From Robiginitomaculum sp. (GTDB lineage Bacteria; Pseudomonadota; Alphaproteobacteria; Caulobacterales; Maricaulaceae): a stretch of DNA of 64,000 nt. Under the pieces are notes generated by a model, which was not told the DNA's origin, searched no databases, and worked only from the letters and a program-made list of their open reading frames with translations. The stretch lies in the NCBI GenBank assembly GCA_015485335.1, contig WFTT01000093.1, positions 18,075-82,074 on the forward strand. Direction: 5' to 3'. The translations under genes were made by a program, and so were the position numbers. Shown piece after piece: positions 1 through 9,789 of the stretch (positions are counted from its first letter, which is position 1; the number at the start of each line of letters is the position of its first letter).

Positions 1-67
1 CCAAACCATCATGGATCCAGCGATCAAGATCGTCCGTCAGCGTGCGAAGATATAATGGCGGGCGCAT
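1..67 (-). CDS. N-terminus of an unidentified protein, cut by the window edge
   Basis: An ATG at 67 on the minus strand opens a frame of 22 codons that runs off the left end without a stop. The visible peptide starts MRPPLYLRTLTDDLDRW and goes on to IHDGL. An N-terminus with the pattern LxxDLDRWxxDGL resembles that of DUF2157 membrane proteins, but 22 residues are too few to assign a family. It lies 59 bp downstream of nadC on the same strand and could be the next gene of that operon. The function is unknown. Confidence 0.45.
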   Translation of the reverse strand, partial: MRPPLYLRTLTDDLDRWIHDGL

Positions 68-126
68 GAGAGAAGTTTAGCACAGCTGGCCTCATTCTCA
101 ATCATATTTATAAAATTGCGGCGCGG

Positions 127-975
127 TTATGAGACAAAGTCCAGCCCCAGATCCAGCGCCCGGGCGCTCATGGTGATGGCACTGGTGGAGATCACATCAA
201 CGCCGGTGGCGGCAATATCGGCAATGGTGTCTATGGTCACGCCGCCCGAGGCTTCGGTAATGGCGCGTCTGCCAATTATATCAACGGCCTGCCTCAATGT
301 ATTCAGGTCCATATTGTCCAGCATAATCACGTCTGGACCGTGGGGTAGGGCTTCGTGTAACTGGTCCAGCGTATCGACTTCTATCTCTATTTTGGTCATA
401 TGGCCGGCGTGCTGGCGGGCTTGTGTAATGGCATTTTTGATGTCACCGGCGGCATGGATATGGTTGTCCTTGATAAGGATGGCATCACCCAAACCAAAGC
501 GGTGATTAACCCCGCCACCTACCCGAACCGCATATTTTTGCAGGTTTCGCAAACCTGGCAGGGTTTTACGGGTACAGCAGAGGCGTGCATCTGTGCCTTG
601 CAGTCTGGTCACCATGGCGTGGGTGATGGTGGCAATGCCGCTTAAATGCCCAAGAAAGTTAAGCGCCACGCGCTCACCGGCAAGGATGGCACGCGCTGGG
701 CCGTTTAGGCTGGCCACCACATCACCTGCCTTGGCATCGTCCCCATCATGCAAACGTTCGGTAAAGGCCAGATTGGCATCCAGTTGCGCAAAGGCGAGGC
801 GCGCGCAATTCAAACCGGCAATGCGCCCATCCTGTCGGGCCACGATCACCGCTTTTGCCATTTGATCGGGGGCGATCAGGGCATTGCTGGTGATGTCGCC
901 ACCATTGGCCAGATCTTCCTCCAGCGCCTTTTGCACGATGGGCAGGATGAGGGCGTCTGGCGGCGGTGTGTGCAT
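127..975 (-). CDS. nadC: Nicotinate-nucleotide pyrophosphorylase (carboxylating), NadC
   Basis: NadC converts quinolinate and PRPP to nicotinate mononucleotide, CO2 and PPi, the last step of the de novo branch of NAD synthesis in the cytosol. The family signature is clear in mid-protein: TRKTLPGLRNLQKYAV, a glycine-rich GGGVNHR, then GLGDAILIKDNH. The acidic residues of KIEIEVDT and the barrel motif IMLDNMD follow. From the ATG at 975 the product is 282 residues, normal for the family. The frame also allows a TTG at 993 inside the end of nadA, but neither start has a good ribosome binding site. It directly follows nadA, so the two are surely co-transcribed. No nadB (aspartate oxidase) is seen in the window. 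Confidence 0.95.
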   Translation of the reverse strand: MHTPPPDALILPIVQKALEEDLANGGDITSNALIAPDQMAKAVIVARQDGRIAGLNCARLAFAQLDANLAFTERLHDGDDAKAGDVVASLNGPARAILAGERVALNFLGHLSGIATITHAMVTRLQGTDARLCCTRKTLPGLRNLQKYAVRVGGGVNHRFGLGDAILIKDNHIHAAGDIKNAITQARQHAGHMTKIEIEVDTLDQLHEALPHGPDVIMLDNMDLNTLRQAVDIIGRRAITEASGGVTIDTIADIAATGVDVISTSAITMSARALDLGLDFVS

Positions 976-976
976 G

Positions 977-2002
977 TCAACGGCCAAGGTCAATCATGCG
1001 TTCAACGGCGCGCCGTGCCGGGGCCGCGATTGTCGGATCAATATGAACTTCGTGACGGTTGTAAAGCAGGGCTTCAAGAATGTTTTGCAAAGTGATCTTC
1101 TTCATATGGGGGCAGAGATTACACGGGCGAATGAATTCGACATTGGGGTTTTCTACGGCCACATTATCGCTCATCGAACATTCGGTCACCATCATCACTT
1201 TTTGAGGTTGATGATCCTGGACCCATTTGATCATGCCCGCGGTCGAGCCCGCGAAGTCCGCCTCGTCCAGCACTTCGGGGGGGCATTCGGGGTGGGCAAT
1301 GATTTTCAGGCCATCATGACCGGCCCGATAATCGCGCAGTTCTTGTACGGTAAAGCGCTCATGCACTTCACAGCGCCCGGAAAAGGCAATCACATCCACC
1401 TCTGTCTGGGCATTGACGTTTCGTGCCAAAAACTCGTCCGGTACCAGAATGACGCGCTCTGTACCCAGAGATTCAACAATTTTGACTGCATTGGACGAAG
1501 TGCAACATATATCGCATTCGGCCTTAACGGCGGCGCTGGTATTGATGTACGTCACCACCGGCACGCCGGGATATTGGCAGCGCAAGTCACGAATATCAGC
1601 AGGGGTAACGGATTCAGCCAGGGAGCACCCGGCCCCGGTATCGGGGATGAGAACGGTTTTGTCCGGGTTTAGCAATTTGGCGGTTTCAGCCATAAAGTGT
1701 ACCCCACATTGCACGATTATATCGGCATCGGCCTTAGCGGCTTCGCGGGCCAATTGCAGGGAATCCCCAACCACATCAGCCACCCCATGGAAGATTTCAG
1801 GCGTCTGGTAATTATGGGCCAGAATAATGGCGTGGCGCTCTACTTTAAGCTGGTTGATGGCCCGGATCAGCGGCGCAAAAACAGGCCATTCCACAGGGGG
1901 TATGACGTCTTTTACCTTGTCATAAAGCGGGGCCATTTCGTCGGCAATTTCAGGGGTATAGGAAAGGTCTGGCGTTAAGCCATTGATCTGGGCAATGTTC
2001 AT
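977..2002 (-). CDS. nadA: Quinolinate synthase, NadA
   Basis: NadA condenses iminoaspartate with dihydroxyacetone phosphate to quinolinate and carries a 4Fe-4S cluster. The three conserved cysteine contexts are present: [19 protein letters not shown] and [11 protein letters not shown]. The N-terminal [11 protein letters not shown] and the later AHPECPPEV are also typical. The frame is open to 2056, but the ATG at 2002 is preferred because a GGAG lies about 7 nt upstream. The product is then 341 residues, the usual size. It is the promoter-proximal gene of a nadA-nadC pair. Its iminoaspartate source, NadB or an aspartate dehydrogenase, must be encoded elsewhere. Confidence 0.95.
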   Translation of the reverse strand: MNIAQINGLTPDLSYTPEIADEMAPLYDKVKDVIPPVEWPVFAPLIRAINQLKVERHAIILAHNYQTPEIFHGVADVVGDSLQLAREAAKADADIIVQCGVHFMAETAKLLNPDKTVLIPDTGAGCSLAESVTPADIRDLRCQYPGVPVVTYINTSAAVKAECDICCTSSNAVKIVESLGTERVILVPDEFLARNVNAQTEVDVIAFSGRCEVHERFTVQELRDYRAGHDGLKIIAHPECPPEVLDEADFAGSTAGMIKWVQDHQPQKVMMVTECSMSDNVAVENPNVEFIRPCNLCPHMKKITLQNILEALLYNRHEVHIDPTIAAPARRAVERMIDLGR

Positions 2003-2113
2003 AACTATCTCCGCCCCGGCCAGCATTTTACGGGCACTACAAGATATAGCGTACATAGGGATTTTGAAATTTCAACGCCAGTAACGCAGGTGTGTTTTGA
2101 TACCAGAAGGTTT

Positions 2114-3451
2114 TTATTCGGCCAGGGATTTACGCTTGTCCAGAATTTTGGTCATGGCATAAAAAATCAACCCGGAAACCACAATGGCCAGGGCAAAAAG
2201 TGCCTCTGTGGGACGGCTGATCCCTACATAAAGCAGGGTAAATCCCGTGAGCGATAGAAATACCAATGGGGTTAGCGGAAAAGCAAAAACCCGATAGGGC
2301 CGCGGCAGATCAGGTTGCCGCCACCGCAAGACAAACAGGCCCAGCACCGCCGCAAAACTGTTTAACGCCAGCAACATGCCTGAAAATACCAAAATAGATT
2401 CAAAACTGGAGGTGATAATAAAGGCCAGTGTCAGAATGGATTGAAACCAGATGGCGGAAACCGGGATGCCATCCTTATTAGTTTTGGACAGGGGGCGTAA
2501 AATGGTAAAATCTTCGCCCAGCACCTGTAAAACCCGAGGACCAGCCAACACCATGGCACTGACTGTGGAAACCAGTAATAGGGCCAGCATAATACCGATC
2601 AGCCGGGCGCCGGTTTCTCCAAAGGCGTATTGGGCGGCAATAAAACCAATTTCCAGCTTGCCCACCAGCGCATCCATAGGCGCCACACGCAGAAACATGT
2701 AATTCAGCGCTACATAGAGCAGCATTACTAAAAATGTGCCGGTGAACAAAACCCAGGGCAAAATGCGCTGTGGGTTTTCAACTTCGCCGCTAAGATAGGT
2801 GGCTGCGTTCCAGCCGGTATAGGCATAGCTGACATAAATCAGCGAAACCGCAAAGGCGCTGCCAAACAGCAAGTGAACATCACCCTTTGCCGGCAATACA
2901 CTGATGGGCTGGGCTGTGGGTACCATAATCAGGGCGGTAATGCAGAAAAGGCATATCAGAATAATTTTCAGGGCCGTAAAGACCACTTGGGTGCGACCGC
3001 TGTTTTTGTGGGTGCTGGAATGAATAACGGTCATGATCAGGACCAAGGCACCGGCCAGCGCCTTGACTACCCAGGGACCAGAGCCGGCATCGGGCAATAT
3101 GGACACAAAATACGTGCCAAAGGTAATGGCGGCCAGAGCCGTAGGGGCAGCAAACCCAATCAGGGCAGACATCCACCCTGATACAAATCCGGCAGCCGGG
3201 TGATAGATTCGCCCCAAAAAGTTATATTCACCGCCGGACCGGGGCAAGGCGGCCCCCAGCTCAGCATAACTCATCGCGCCGCACAAAGCGGCAATGCCGC
3301 CAACGATCCACAACATCATCAAAACAAAGGGGGCGCGAATATCCTGTAGCTGATAGCCAAGACTGGTGAACACACCGGTGCCAATCATATTGGCTATGAC
3401 CACGGCGGTGGCGGTCCAAAAACGGAATTTACTCAAAAAAACCACCCCCAT
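2114..3451 (-). CDS. APC-superfamily amino acid permease
   Basis: This is a polytopic inner-membrane protein of 445 residues with about 12 hydrophobic segments. The first membrane segment carries NMIGTGVFTSLG, the substrate-binding glycine motif of APC amino acid transporters. YAELGAALPRSGGEYNFL follows, as in the LAT and yeast-type amino acid permeases. Substrate cannot be told from sequence; neutral amino acids or polyamines are common in the family. The ATG at 3451 lacks a clear ribosome binding site. A TTG five codons inside, preceded by GGGGGTGG, is a fair alternative start. It stands alone between nadA and a conserved hypothetical gene. Confidence 0.85.
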   Translation of the reverse strand: MGVVFLSKFRFWTATAVVIANMIGTGVFTSLGYQLQDIRAPFVLMMLWIVGGIAALCGAMSYAELGAALPRSGGEYNFLGRIYHPAAGFVSGWMSALIGFAAPTALAAITFGTYFVSILPDAGSGPWVVKALAGALVLIMTVIHSSTHKNSGRTQVVFTALKIILICLFCITALIMVPTAQPISVLPAKGDVHLLFGSAFAVSLIYVSYAYTGWNAATYLSGEVENPQRILPWVLFTGTFLVMLLYVALNYMFLRVAPMDALVGKLEIGFIAAQYAFGETGARLIGIMLALLLVSTVSAMVLAGPRVLQVLGEDFTILRPLSKTNKDGIPVSAIWFQSILTLAFIITSSFESILVFSGMLLALNSFAAVLGLFVLRWRQPDLPRPYRVFAFPLTPLVFLSLTGFTLLYVGISRPTEALFALAIVVSGLIFYAMTKILDKRKSLAE

Positions 3452-3486
3452 CGCGATGCGAACGCAAAGCTAAGCGCGAATAGGCC

Positions 3487-3517
3487 GGTGAAGCAAGAGG
3501 GATTTGAACATCCGTCT
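3487..3517 (-). other. Fragment resembling the 3' end of a tRNA
   Basis: In the 99-bp gap upstream of the permease, the minus strand reads GATGTTCAAATCCCTC followed by TTGCTTCACC. This looks like the T-loop (GTTCAAATC), the 3' acceptor strand and a near-CCA end of a tRNA. The 5' T-stem does not pair properly with the 3' side, and no 5' acceptor, D-arm or anticodon arm is visible upstream, so it is not a working tRNA. It may be a leftover of a tRNA-targeted insertion or deletion, or chance. Confidence 0.3.
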
Positions 3518-3550
3518 TGGCGGGCCTTTCTATTTGTAAACAAAAGCAGG

Positions 3551-4108
3551 TTAGGACGTTCCGGTTTCCGGTTCTGCGGTGGGGACATCATTGACAAAAC
3601 GGGAAATGGCGCGGGCTTCGCGGGCCAGTTCCACCAACTCGGCCGGAGCATCCCCTGCGCTTTTTTGAATGGCCGAGGCCAAACGCTCTGCAATGTTCAA
3701 CAGGCGCAAACCATTGGCAATGATACGCGCCTGCATTTCAACGGCTTGGGGATCGCGGTCATATTCCGCGCCAGGAGTGCGCCAACCACCCCAGTCCTTA
3801 GAGTTGGTAACCACCACCGGAAACGTGCCAGGAAACGGGTGATGGGCGCATTCTTCGGGGGTTTGCCATTTATTGCGAGCGCGCAGAATGCGCCAGTTCT
3901 GGTGTTTGATGGTGCCGGCACTTTCATCGCGTTCTTCGCCGGTCAGTTCATCGGCGGTAAAATCCCGCCCCAGACCAACTTCGTAATAAATGCGAACGGG
4001 TTCTTCAACATTTTTGACCCATTGTGGTTTGATCTGTTCTATTACGGACCAGGTGCCCACAGGTTTTACATACACCCGCTGGTTTTTATGAAAGACTGCT
4101 TTGGCCAT
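3551..4108 (-). CDS. Conserved alphaproteobacterial protein of unknown function
   Basis: The product is 185 residues, soluble, with no signal peptide or membrane segment. The N-terminal part (KAVFHKNQRVYVKPVGTW) looks like a small beta domain. A central stretch, ARNKWQTPEECAHHPFPG, then NSKDWGGWRTPGAEYDRDP, is rich in Trp and His. The C-terminal 60 residues are an alanine-rich helix. I recall similar unnamed proteins in other alphaproteobacteria, but no function is known to me. The ATG at 4108 is chosen over the longer frame (to 4183) because GAGAG lies upstream. Its start codon sits in the same CCATGG as the first ATG of the divergent mltF gene. Confidence 0.75.
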   Translation of the reverse strand: MAKAVFHKNQRVYVKPVGTWSVIEQIKPQWVKNVEEPVRIYYEVGLGRDFTADELTGEERDESAGTIKHQNWRILRARNKWQTPEECAHHPFPGTFPVVVTNSKDWGGWRTPGAEYDRDPQAVEMQARIIANGLRLLNIAERLASAIQKSAGDAPAELVELAREARAISRFVNDVPTAEPETGTS

Positions 4109-5537
4109 GGACTGTTCTCTCGCTTGTACCCATAAAAACCCTAGCACGCCCCTGCTTAGCCGGGCGTTAAAACTGTCGATCATTTTGCTGGTATTTGGAT
4201 TGGGTGCGTGCGGTACGGAAAGGCATCATCAGGGGTCAATATTACGAGAAGCGCAAAATCGGGGCGTATTACGGGTGGTGACCCTTAACTCTCCCACTAC
4301 TTATTTTGAGGATCGGGAAGGCCCCGCCGGTTTCGAATATGATCTGGCCAATGCCTATGCGGCCCATTTGGGGCTTGAGCTGAAAATGGAAACCGCCCCC
4401 ACCATAGAAGCCGTGCTGGACGCAGTCATGCAGGACAAGGCCGACTTTGCCGCGGCTGGCCTGACCATTACGCCAGAACGTCAACGCATTTTGCGTTTTG
4501 GACCAAGTTATTTACTGGTGCAAACCCGTCTTGTGTGTGGTCGTCGTGGCCCCAAACCCAAAACGCTGGAGGATCTGGCCACGGTGGATTTACGCATTGC
4601 GCCGGGTTCTGCCTATGTTGAAGTCTTGACTGATTTGCAAAAGCAACAGCCGGAAATTCAATATAAAATTAGTGAAAACGTTTCAGTGGAAAACCTGCTG
4701 GGGCTAATCGGGCATGGCAAGAAATTTTGTACGTTGGCCGACAGTTATGTATTTGATCTTAACCGGCGTTATTTGCCCGAACTGACCAGTCCTATGGCTC
4801 TCAGTGAGGCACAGCCAATTGCCTGGGCGCTGGGCGGAGGGCTGAGCTGGCGGCCGATCAGCCTGGAACGTAATATGAAAGCCTGGTTCGCGCGCGAGGA
4901 AACAGGTGATCTGCTGGAGACTTTGAAAGAGCGCTATTTCCAGGTGGCGGATAATGATTTTGATTATGTCGATCTGGCGCGGTTTCGCCGCGCCATTCGC
5001 GGGCGGTTGCCGGTATTTCGTCCTTTGTTCGAACGGGCGGGCAAGCGCTATAAAGTTCCCTGGGAATTGCTGGCCGCCATATCCTGGCGGGAAAGCCATT
5101 GGCGGCCCAATGCGCGCAGTCACACTGGCGTGCGCGGCATGATGATGCTCACCCGTACCAGTGCACGCGAAGCCGGGGTAACCAACCGGCTGGACCCGGC
5201 GCAATCTATAACCGGGGGAGCCCGCTATTTCGCCCGTCTCTTGCGGCGTCTGCCGTCCGATATTATGGGCGAAGACCGCACCTGGTTTGCTCTGGCGGCG
5301 TATAATATGGGCTATGCCCACATGATGGATGCCAGAGCCCTGGCCGCCAGCCGTGGTCTGAACCCCAATCTTTGGCGCGATGTGCGGGAGGTTCTCATTG
5401 ATATGGAAGATCCCAAAACCTACAAAACCTTGCCACGGGGGTATGCCAATGGTCTTCAGGCTCGGGATTACGTAGCGGCGGTGCGCAATTTTTACGATAT
5501 TTTGCGGAAAAATACGCAAGAAATGCAAACGCGATAA
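4107..5537 (+). CDS. mltF: Membrane-bound lytic murein transglycosylase F (MltF-like)
   Basis: The protein has the two-domain plan of MltF. A periplasmic solute-binding-protein-like domain (roughly residues 45-280, starting RGVLRVVTLNSPTTYFEDR) is followed by an SLT lytic transglycosylase domain (about 300-440). The catalytic glutamate is in SWRESHWRPNARS, near residue 329, and AAYNMGYAHMMDARAL completes the SLT motifs. It cleaves peptidoglycan glycan strands to 1,6-anhydromuropeptides. A lipobox, FGLGAC, marks an outer-membrane lipoprotein. From the ATG at 4107 the stretch before the lipid cysteine is long (35 residues). A CTG at 4152 would give a 20-residue signal, so the true start is unsure. 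Confidence 0.9.
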   Translation: MDCSLACTHKNPSTPLLSRALKLSIILLVFGLGACGTERHHQGSILREAQNRGVLRVVTLNSPTTYFEDREGPAGFEYDLANAYAAHLGLELKMETAPTIEAVLDAVMQDKADFAAAGLTITPERQRILRFGPSYLLVQTRLVCGRRGPKPKTLEDLATVDLRIAPGSAYVEVLTDLQKQQPEIQYKISENVSVENLLGLIGHGKKFCTLADSYVFDLNRRYLPELTSPMALSEAQPIAWALGGGLSWRPISLERNMKAWFAREETGDLLETLKERYFQVADNDFDYVDLARFRRAIRGRLPVFRPLFERAGKRYKVPWELLAAISWRESHWRPNARSHTGVRGMMMLTRTSAREAGVTNRLDPAQSITGGARYFARLLRRLPSDIMGEDRTWFALAAYNMGYAHMMDARALAASRGLNPNLWRDVREVLIDMEDPKTYKTLPRGYANGLQARDYVAAVRNFYDILRKNTQEMQTR

Positions 5538-5592
5538 ACAATCGTGCTGCTGGCAGTTGTGAACTGGGCCACCGACCGTTAAACCCGCCATT

Positions 5593-6498
5593 ATGACGCA
5601 AAAACCTGCATACCTTAGACAACTCGAAGCGCAGAGCATTATGATTTTGCGCGAAGTTGCCGCGCAATTTGATAACCCGGTGTTGATGTATTCCATTGGC
5701 AAGGATTCGGCGGTGTTGTTGCATTTGGCCATGAAGGCCTTTGCTCCGGCCAAACCACCCTTTGCCCTGTTGCATGTGGATACCACCTGGAAATTTCGTG
5801 AAATGATTGCCTTTCGCGATGCGCTGATGGCCGAACTTGGGCTGGACCTGATTGTGCATACCAATACGGCTGGGGTAGAGGCAGGGATCACGCCCTTTTC
5901 CCATGGCAGCGCCCGTTATACCGACGTCATGAAAACCGCCGCCTTGAAGGAAGCTCTATCGCTGCACGGGTTCGATGTGGCCATTGGCGGAGCACGCCGC
6001 GACGAAGAGGCTTCGCGCGCCAAAGAGCGCATATTTTCCTTTCGCTCCGCCAATCATCGTTGGGACGCCAAGAACCAGCGCCCGGAACTCTGGAATTTGT
6101 TGAATGGGCGGATCAATCCTGGCGAGAGTGTACGGGCATTTCCTATGTCCAACTGGACTGAACTGGATGTGTGGACCTATATCGAAGCTGAAAACATTCC
6201 CCTGGTGCCGCTCTATTTTGCTGCCAAACGGCCGGTGGTTAAACGCGATGGCATGTTGGTCATGGTGGATGATGACCGCATGACCCTGGCGGAGGGCGAA
6301 AAGGTGGAGGAACGCATGGTGCGCTTTCGCACGCTGGGCTGTTATCCGCTAACTGGGGCGATTGAATCCGAAGCCTCCACGGTGTCCGAGATCGTAGACG
6401 AGCTGACCCATTCTAATCTTTCCGAGCGCGCTAATCGGGCCATTGACCACGACGAGGCCGGCTCCATGGAAAAGAAAAAGCAGGAAGGCTATTTCTGA
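5593..6498 (+). CDS. cysD: Sulfate adenylyltransferase subunit 2, CysD
   Basis: CysD is the catalytic ATP-PPase subunit of ATP sulfurylase. It makes adenosine 5'-phosphosulfate from sulfate and ATP, driven by the GTPase CysN. The PP-loop appears as [13 protein letters not shown] near residues 33-45. [18 protein letters not shown] and the C-terminal [13 protein letters not shown] are diagnostic. Length (301 residues) is normal. The start at 5593 has only a weak ribosome binding site. The stop shares one base with the start of the next gene (TGATG), so the two subunits are translationally coupled. Confidence 0.97.
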   Translation: MTQKPAYLRQLEAQSIMILREVAAQFDNPVLMYSIGKDSAVLLHLAMKAFAPAKPPFALLHVDTTWKFREMIAFRDALMAELGLDLIVHTNTAGVEAGITPFSHGSARYTDVMKTAALKEALSLHGFDVAIGGARRDEEASRAKERIFSFRSANHRWDAKNQRPELWNLLNGRINPGESVRAFPMSNWTELDVWTYIEAENIPLVPLYFAAKRPVVKRDGMLVMVDDDRMTLAEGEKVEERMVRFRTLGCYPLTGAIESEASTVSEIVDELTHSNLSERANRAIDHDEAGSMEKKKQEGYF

Positions 6499-8351
6499 TG
6501 ACTGTGGCACAGGAAAAGGGCCTATTGCGGTTTCTAACCTGCGGTAGCGTGGATGATGGCAAAAGCACGCTGATCGGGCATTTGCTGTTTGATTGCAACG
6601 AGGTTAGCGAAGACGGTTTTGCCCGTCTGCATGCGCAAAGCCAGGCCGGCGGCCGTGCCGGGGCGGAGCTGGATTATTCGTTGTTGGTGGATGGCCTGAT
6701 GGCCGAGCGCGAACAGGGCATCACCATTGATGTGGCCTATCGGTATTTTTCGACGCCAAAACGCAAATTTATTGTGGCTGATACACCGGGACACGAACAA
6801 TATACCCGTAATATGGCCACCGGGGCATCAAACTCTGACCTGGCGATATTGCTGGTGGATGCCAGCAAGGGCCTGCAGATACAGACCAAGCGGCACAGTA
6901 AAATTGTATCCATGATGGGCATTCGCCATCTGGTGCTGGCGGTAAACAAGATGGATCTGGTCAATTATCGCCAGGATGTATTTGATACCATTGCCGCGGA
7001 TTATGCTGCCTTTGCTCAAAAACTGGGCGATTGTGATATCCAAGCCATTCCGCTTTCTGCCTTGGCAGGCGATAATCTTTCCGCTCACAGCGAGGCGATG
7101 ACCTGGTACGATGGGCCAACTTTGCTGGACCATCTGGAAACCGTTGATACTAGCCATGATGTGAAGGTGAGTGCCTTTCGCCTGCCGGTGCAATGGGTGA
7201 ACCGTCCTAATGCCAATTTTCGCGGCTATAGCGGCACCATCAGTGCTGGTCAGGTTGCTGTTGGCGATGCGGTGCGTATCGGGCCTTCGGGGGCGCTATC
7301 CAAAATTGCCTCTATTCTGACCCCGGATGGGGAAGCCCAAAACGCCGGTATTGGCGAAGCCGTGACAGTGACGCTGGCGGACGAGCGCGATATCAGCCGA
7401 GGCAATGTAATTGCGGCGGCCGACGATCCGCCGCCGGCCAGTGATCAATTTGCCGCTCATGTGATCTGGATGCACCAGCAACCCTTGCTTCCCGGTCGTC
7501 AATTGCAATTGCGTCTGGGGGCGCAAAGCGTCAATGCCGCCGTGACCGAACTGAAATACGTTATCAATTACGAAGACAACAGCCACAAAGCCGGCAAGGT
7601 GCTGGGCTTTAACGAAACCGGTTATTGCAATCTGGCGCTGGATCATCCCGTGGTGTTCGATACGTTCGAGAATAACCGCGATATGGGCAGCTTTATTCTG
7701 GTCGACAAGCTGAGCAATGAAACCGTGGGGGCCGGTATGATCGCCTTTGGCCTGCGCCGGGCCGATAATGTGCACTGGCAGGCCATGGACGTGGATAAAC
7801 AGGCGCGCGCCGCCCTGAAGGGGCAAAAACCCTGTGTCCTGTGGTTCACGGGTCTTTCCGGTTCAGGCAAATCCACCATCGCCAATCTGCTGGAAAAACG
7901 TTTGCTGGCTCGTGGTGGTCACACCTATTTGCTGGACGGTGATAATGTGCGTCACGGTTTGAACCGCGATCTGGGATTTACTGATGCGGACCGGGTGGAA
8001 AACATTCGTCGCATTGGCGAAGTATCCCGATTGATGGTGGATGCCGGCTTGCTGGTCATGGTGTCGTTTATTTCCCCGTTTCGCTCGGAACGTCGTCTGG
8101 CCCGTCAGATGGTCGAAGAGGGTGAATTTGTGGAAGTGTTTGTGGATACCCCGCTGGAAATATGTGAAGAGCGTGACGTAAAGGGGCTTTATAAAAAAGC
8201 CCGCGCCGGCAAGATCAAAAACTTTACCGGTATTGATAGCCCCTATGAAGCGCCGGAAAATCCGGAAATTCACCTGCACGCAGCCGACAAAACTCCCGAA
8301 GAACTGGCCGAAGAGGTGTTCTCGGTTCTGGAGGCCAAAGGCATTGTCTGA
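6498..8351 (+). CDS. cysNC: Fused sulfate adenylyltransferase subunit 1 / APS kinase, CysNC
   Basis: One polypeptide of 617 residues joins CysN and CysC. The N-terminal 430 residues are a translation-factor-type GTPase: P-loop [16 protein letters not shown]3 DTPGHEQY, G4 NKMD. The C-terminal 170 residues are adenylylsulfate kinase, with Walker [15 protein letters not shown] near residue 455, then [15 protein letters not shown] and [12 protein letters not shown]. Together with CysD it turns sulfate into PAPS in the cytosol, for cysteine synthesis or sulfation. The fusion is common in alphaproteobacteria. Its end overlaps or abuts cysQ. Confidence 0.97.
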   Translation: MTVAQEKGLLRFLTCGSVDDGKSTLIGHLLFDCNEVSEDGFARLHAQSQAGGRAGAELDYSLLVDGLMAEREQGITIDVAYRYFSTPKRKFIVADTPGHEQYTRNMATGASNSDLAILLVDASKGLQIQTKRHSKIVSMMGIRHLVLAVNKMDLVNYRQDVFDTIAADYAAFAQKLGDCDIQAIPLSALAGDNLSAHSEAMTWYDGPTLLDHLETVDTSHDVKVSAFRLPVQWVNRPNANFRGYSGTISAGQVAVGDAVRIGPSGALSKIASILTPDGEAQNAGIGEAVTVTLADERDISRGNVIAAADDPPPASDQFAAHVIWMHQQPLLPGRQLQLRLGAQSVNAAVTELKYVINYEDNSHKAGKVLGFNETGYCNLALDHPVVFDTFENNRDMGSFILVDKLSNETVGAGMIAFGLRRADNVHWQAMDVDKQARAALKGQKPCVLWFTGLSGSGKSTIANLLEKRLLARGGHTYLLDGDNVRHGLNRDLGFTDADRVENIRRIGEVSRLMVDAGLLVMVSFISPFRSERRLARQMVEEGEFVEVFVDTPLEICEERDVKGLYKKARAGKIKNFTGIDSPYEAPENPEIHLHAADKTPEELAEEVFSVLEAKGIV

Positions 8352-9159
8352 CGTGAAGCTGAATGAGACACAAAAACAAACCCTCCGTAACGCCATGCTG
8401 GCCGCGGGGCGCGTCATTTTGGCGGTGCGTGCCGACGGCGGGGATCACACCATCAAAGGCGATGGCTCGCCTGTAACCCTGGCCGATACTCGCGCCGAAG
8501 CGATCTTGTTGGAGGCGCTAAAAGAGGCCGTGCCAAACATTCCTGTGGTAGCCGAAGAGGCCGCCGAAGCCGGTAATGTCCCCAAAACCGCCGAAATATT
8601 CTTTTTGGTGGATCCATTGGATGGCACCAAGGAGTTCATCCGTGGCGGCACCGATTTCACAGTTAATATTGGATTGATCGAAAATGGTAAACCGGATTAC
8701 GGGTTGATTTATGTGCCCGCCACAGGACGTTTCTATGAGGGCCAGAGCGGGCAAGGGGCATGGGCAGCCGATATTGATTGCAACCGGTACGACATTTTTG
8801 CAGACACAGAGAAAACGCCAATTTCTGTACGTCGTTCTGATCCGCTAAACCTGATAGCTGTGGCCTCGCGCTCACATCGCTCTGACGAGACCAATGCCTG
8901 GCTGACTGAACATAAAATCAACAACACCGTTTCAGCAGGTAGTTCCTTGAAATTCTGCCTGCTGGCCGAGGGGCAGGCCGATGTATATCCCCGTCATGGC
9001 CCTACGATGGAGTGGGATACGGCGGCGGGGCATGCCATTTTGTCGGCCGCCGGTGGGCGCGTGGAAAACCTGGATGGTTCGCCATTTCTGTATGGCAAGG
9101 CGAATCAGGCCCGCCCGTATCTGAACCCCGGCTTTATTGCCTATGGTGTGAAAGCCTAA
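8344..9159 (+). CDS. cysQ: 3'(2'),5'-bisphosphate nucleotidase, CysQ
   Basis: CysQ removes the 3'-phosphate from PAP or PAPS and so clears the inhibitory by-product of sulfate assimilation. It belongs to the inositol-monophosphatase fold: the metal ligands are in [15 protein letters not shown] and, near the C-terminus, [11 protein letters not shown]. The open frame extends well into cysNC, but family length and a GGAG at 8330-8333 point to the TTG at 8344, eight bases inside the end of cysNC. A GTG at 8353, just after that stop, is the alternative. The product is about 271 residues. It is the third gene of a cysD-cysNC-cysQ operon. Confidence 0.93.
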   Translation: MSDVKLNETQKQTLRNAMLAAGRVILAVRADGGDHTIKGDGSPVTLADTRAEAILLEALKEAVPNIPVVAEEAAEAGNVPKTAEIFFLVDPLDGTKEFIRGGTDFTVNIGLIENGKPDYGLIYVPATGRFYEGQSGQGAWAADIDCNRYDIFADTEKTPISVRRSDPLNLIAVASRSHRSDETNAWLTEHKINNTVSAGSSLKFCLLAEGQADVYPRHGPTMEWDTAAGHAILSAAGGRVENLDGSPFLYGKANQARPYLNPGFIAYGVKA

Positions 9160-9165
9160 GCCATC

Positions 9166-9786
9166 ATGGATATCGCGCTTGTTCTGTCGTTGATCGGCTT
9201 TGCCTTTATGACCACCATCACGCCTGGGCCCAACAATTTCCTGTTGATGTCATCGGGGGCGTTGTTTGGATGGCGCAAAACCCTGCCGCACATATTGGGC
9301 ATACAGTTTGGATTCATTGCTCTGCTCAGTGCTTTTGTCTTTGGGCTTGGGCTGGTGGTGGATGATCGTCCGTGGCTGGTCACCATTGCCAAGATGATCG
9401 GGGCGGCCTGGCTTTTCTGGATGGCCATACAGTTTTTCAGAACCGCTTTTCATTTGGGACAGTCAAAACCCATACCGCCAGCCAAGGTCAAATCCAGGCC
9501 ATTTCGTTTTTATGAGGCGGCCTTGTTTCAATGGGCAAACCCCAAAGCGGTCATTATTGGTTTATCCGTGGGTGGTGGCTATATAGATCTGTCACCCAAT
9601 ATGTCGCTGCGAGCTCTGATCATCAGCATTATATTTTTGTTGTGTGGTTCTATATCTTCAACCACATGGACGCTGGCCGGCAGTTATTTAAACCGGCATA
9701 TGTCCAGCGGCCGTTCAGCCGTGTTTTTGAACCTGCTGATGGGCATTTTGCTTAGCGTGACTGCTGCCCTTATCCTGAGTTATTAA
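9166..9786 (+). CDS. LysE/RhtB-family amino acid exporter
   Basis: This inner-membrane protein of 206 residues has six hydrophobic segments and the family hallmark TITPGPNNFLL in the first. FQWANPKAVI in the middle is also typical. LysE/RhtB proteins export amino acids or their derivatives. Only 6 bp separate it from cysQ, so it is probably the last gene of the sulfate operon. From that position it may export cysteine or O-acetylserine, as EamB and YdeD do in E. coli, but that is inference. Confidence 0.85.
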   Translation: MDIALVLSLIGFAFMTTITPGPNNFLLMSSGALFGWRKTLPHILGIQFGFIALLSAFVFGLGLVVDDRPWLVTIAKMIGAAWLFWMAIQFFRTAFHLGQSKPIPPAKVKSRPFRFYEAALFQWANPKAVIIGLSVGGGYIDLSPNMSLRALIISIIFLLCGSISSTTWTLAGSYLNRHMSSGRSAVFLNLLMGILLSVTAALILSY

Positions 9787-9789
9787 GCG

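Noticed and set aside
4704..5891. A 395-codon minus-strand frame across mltF and cysD.
   Set aside because: It covers the ends of two well-supported genes on the other strand and has no family resemblance.
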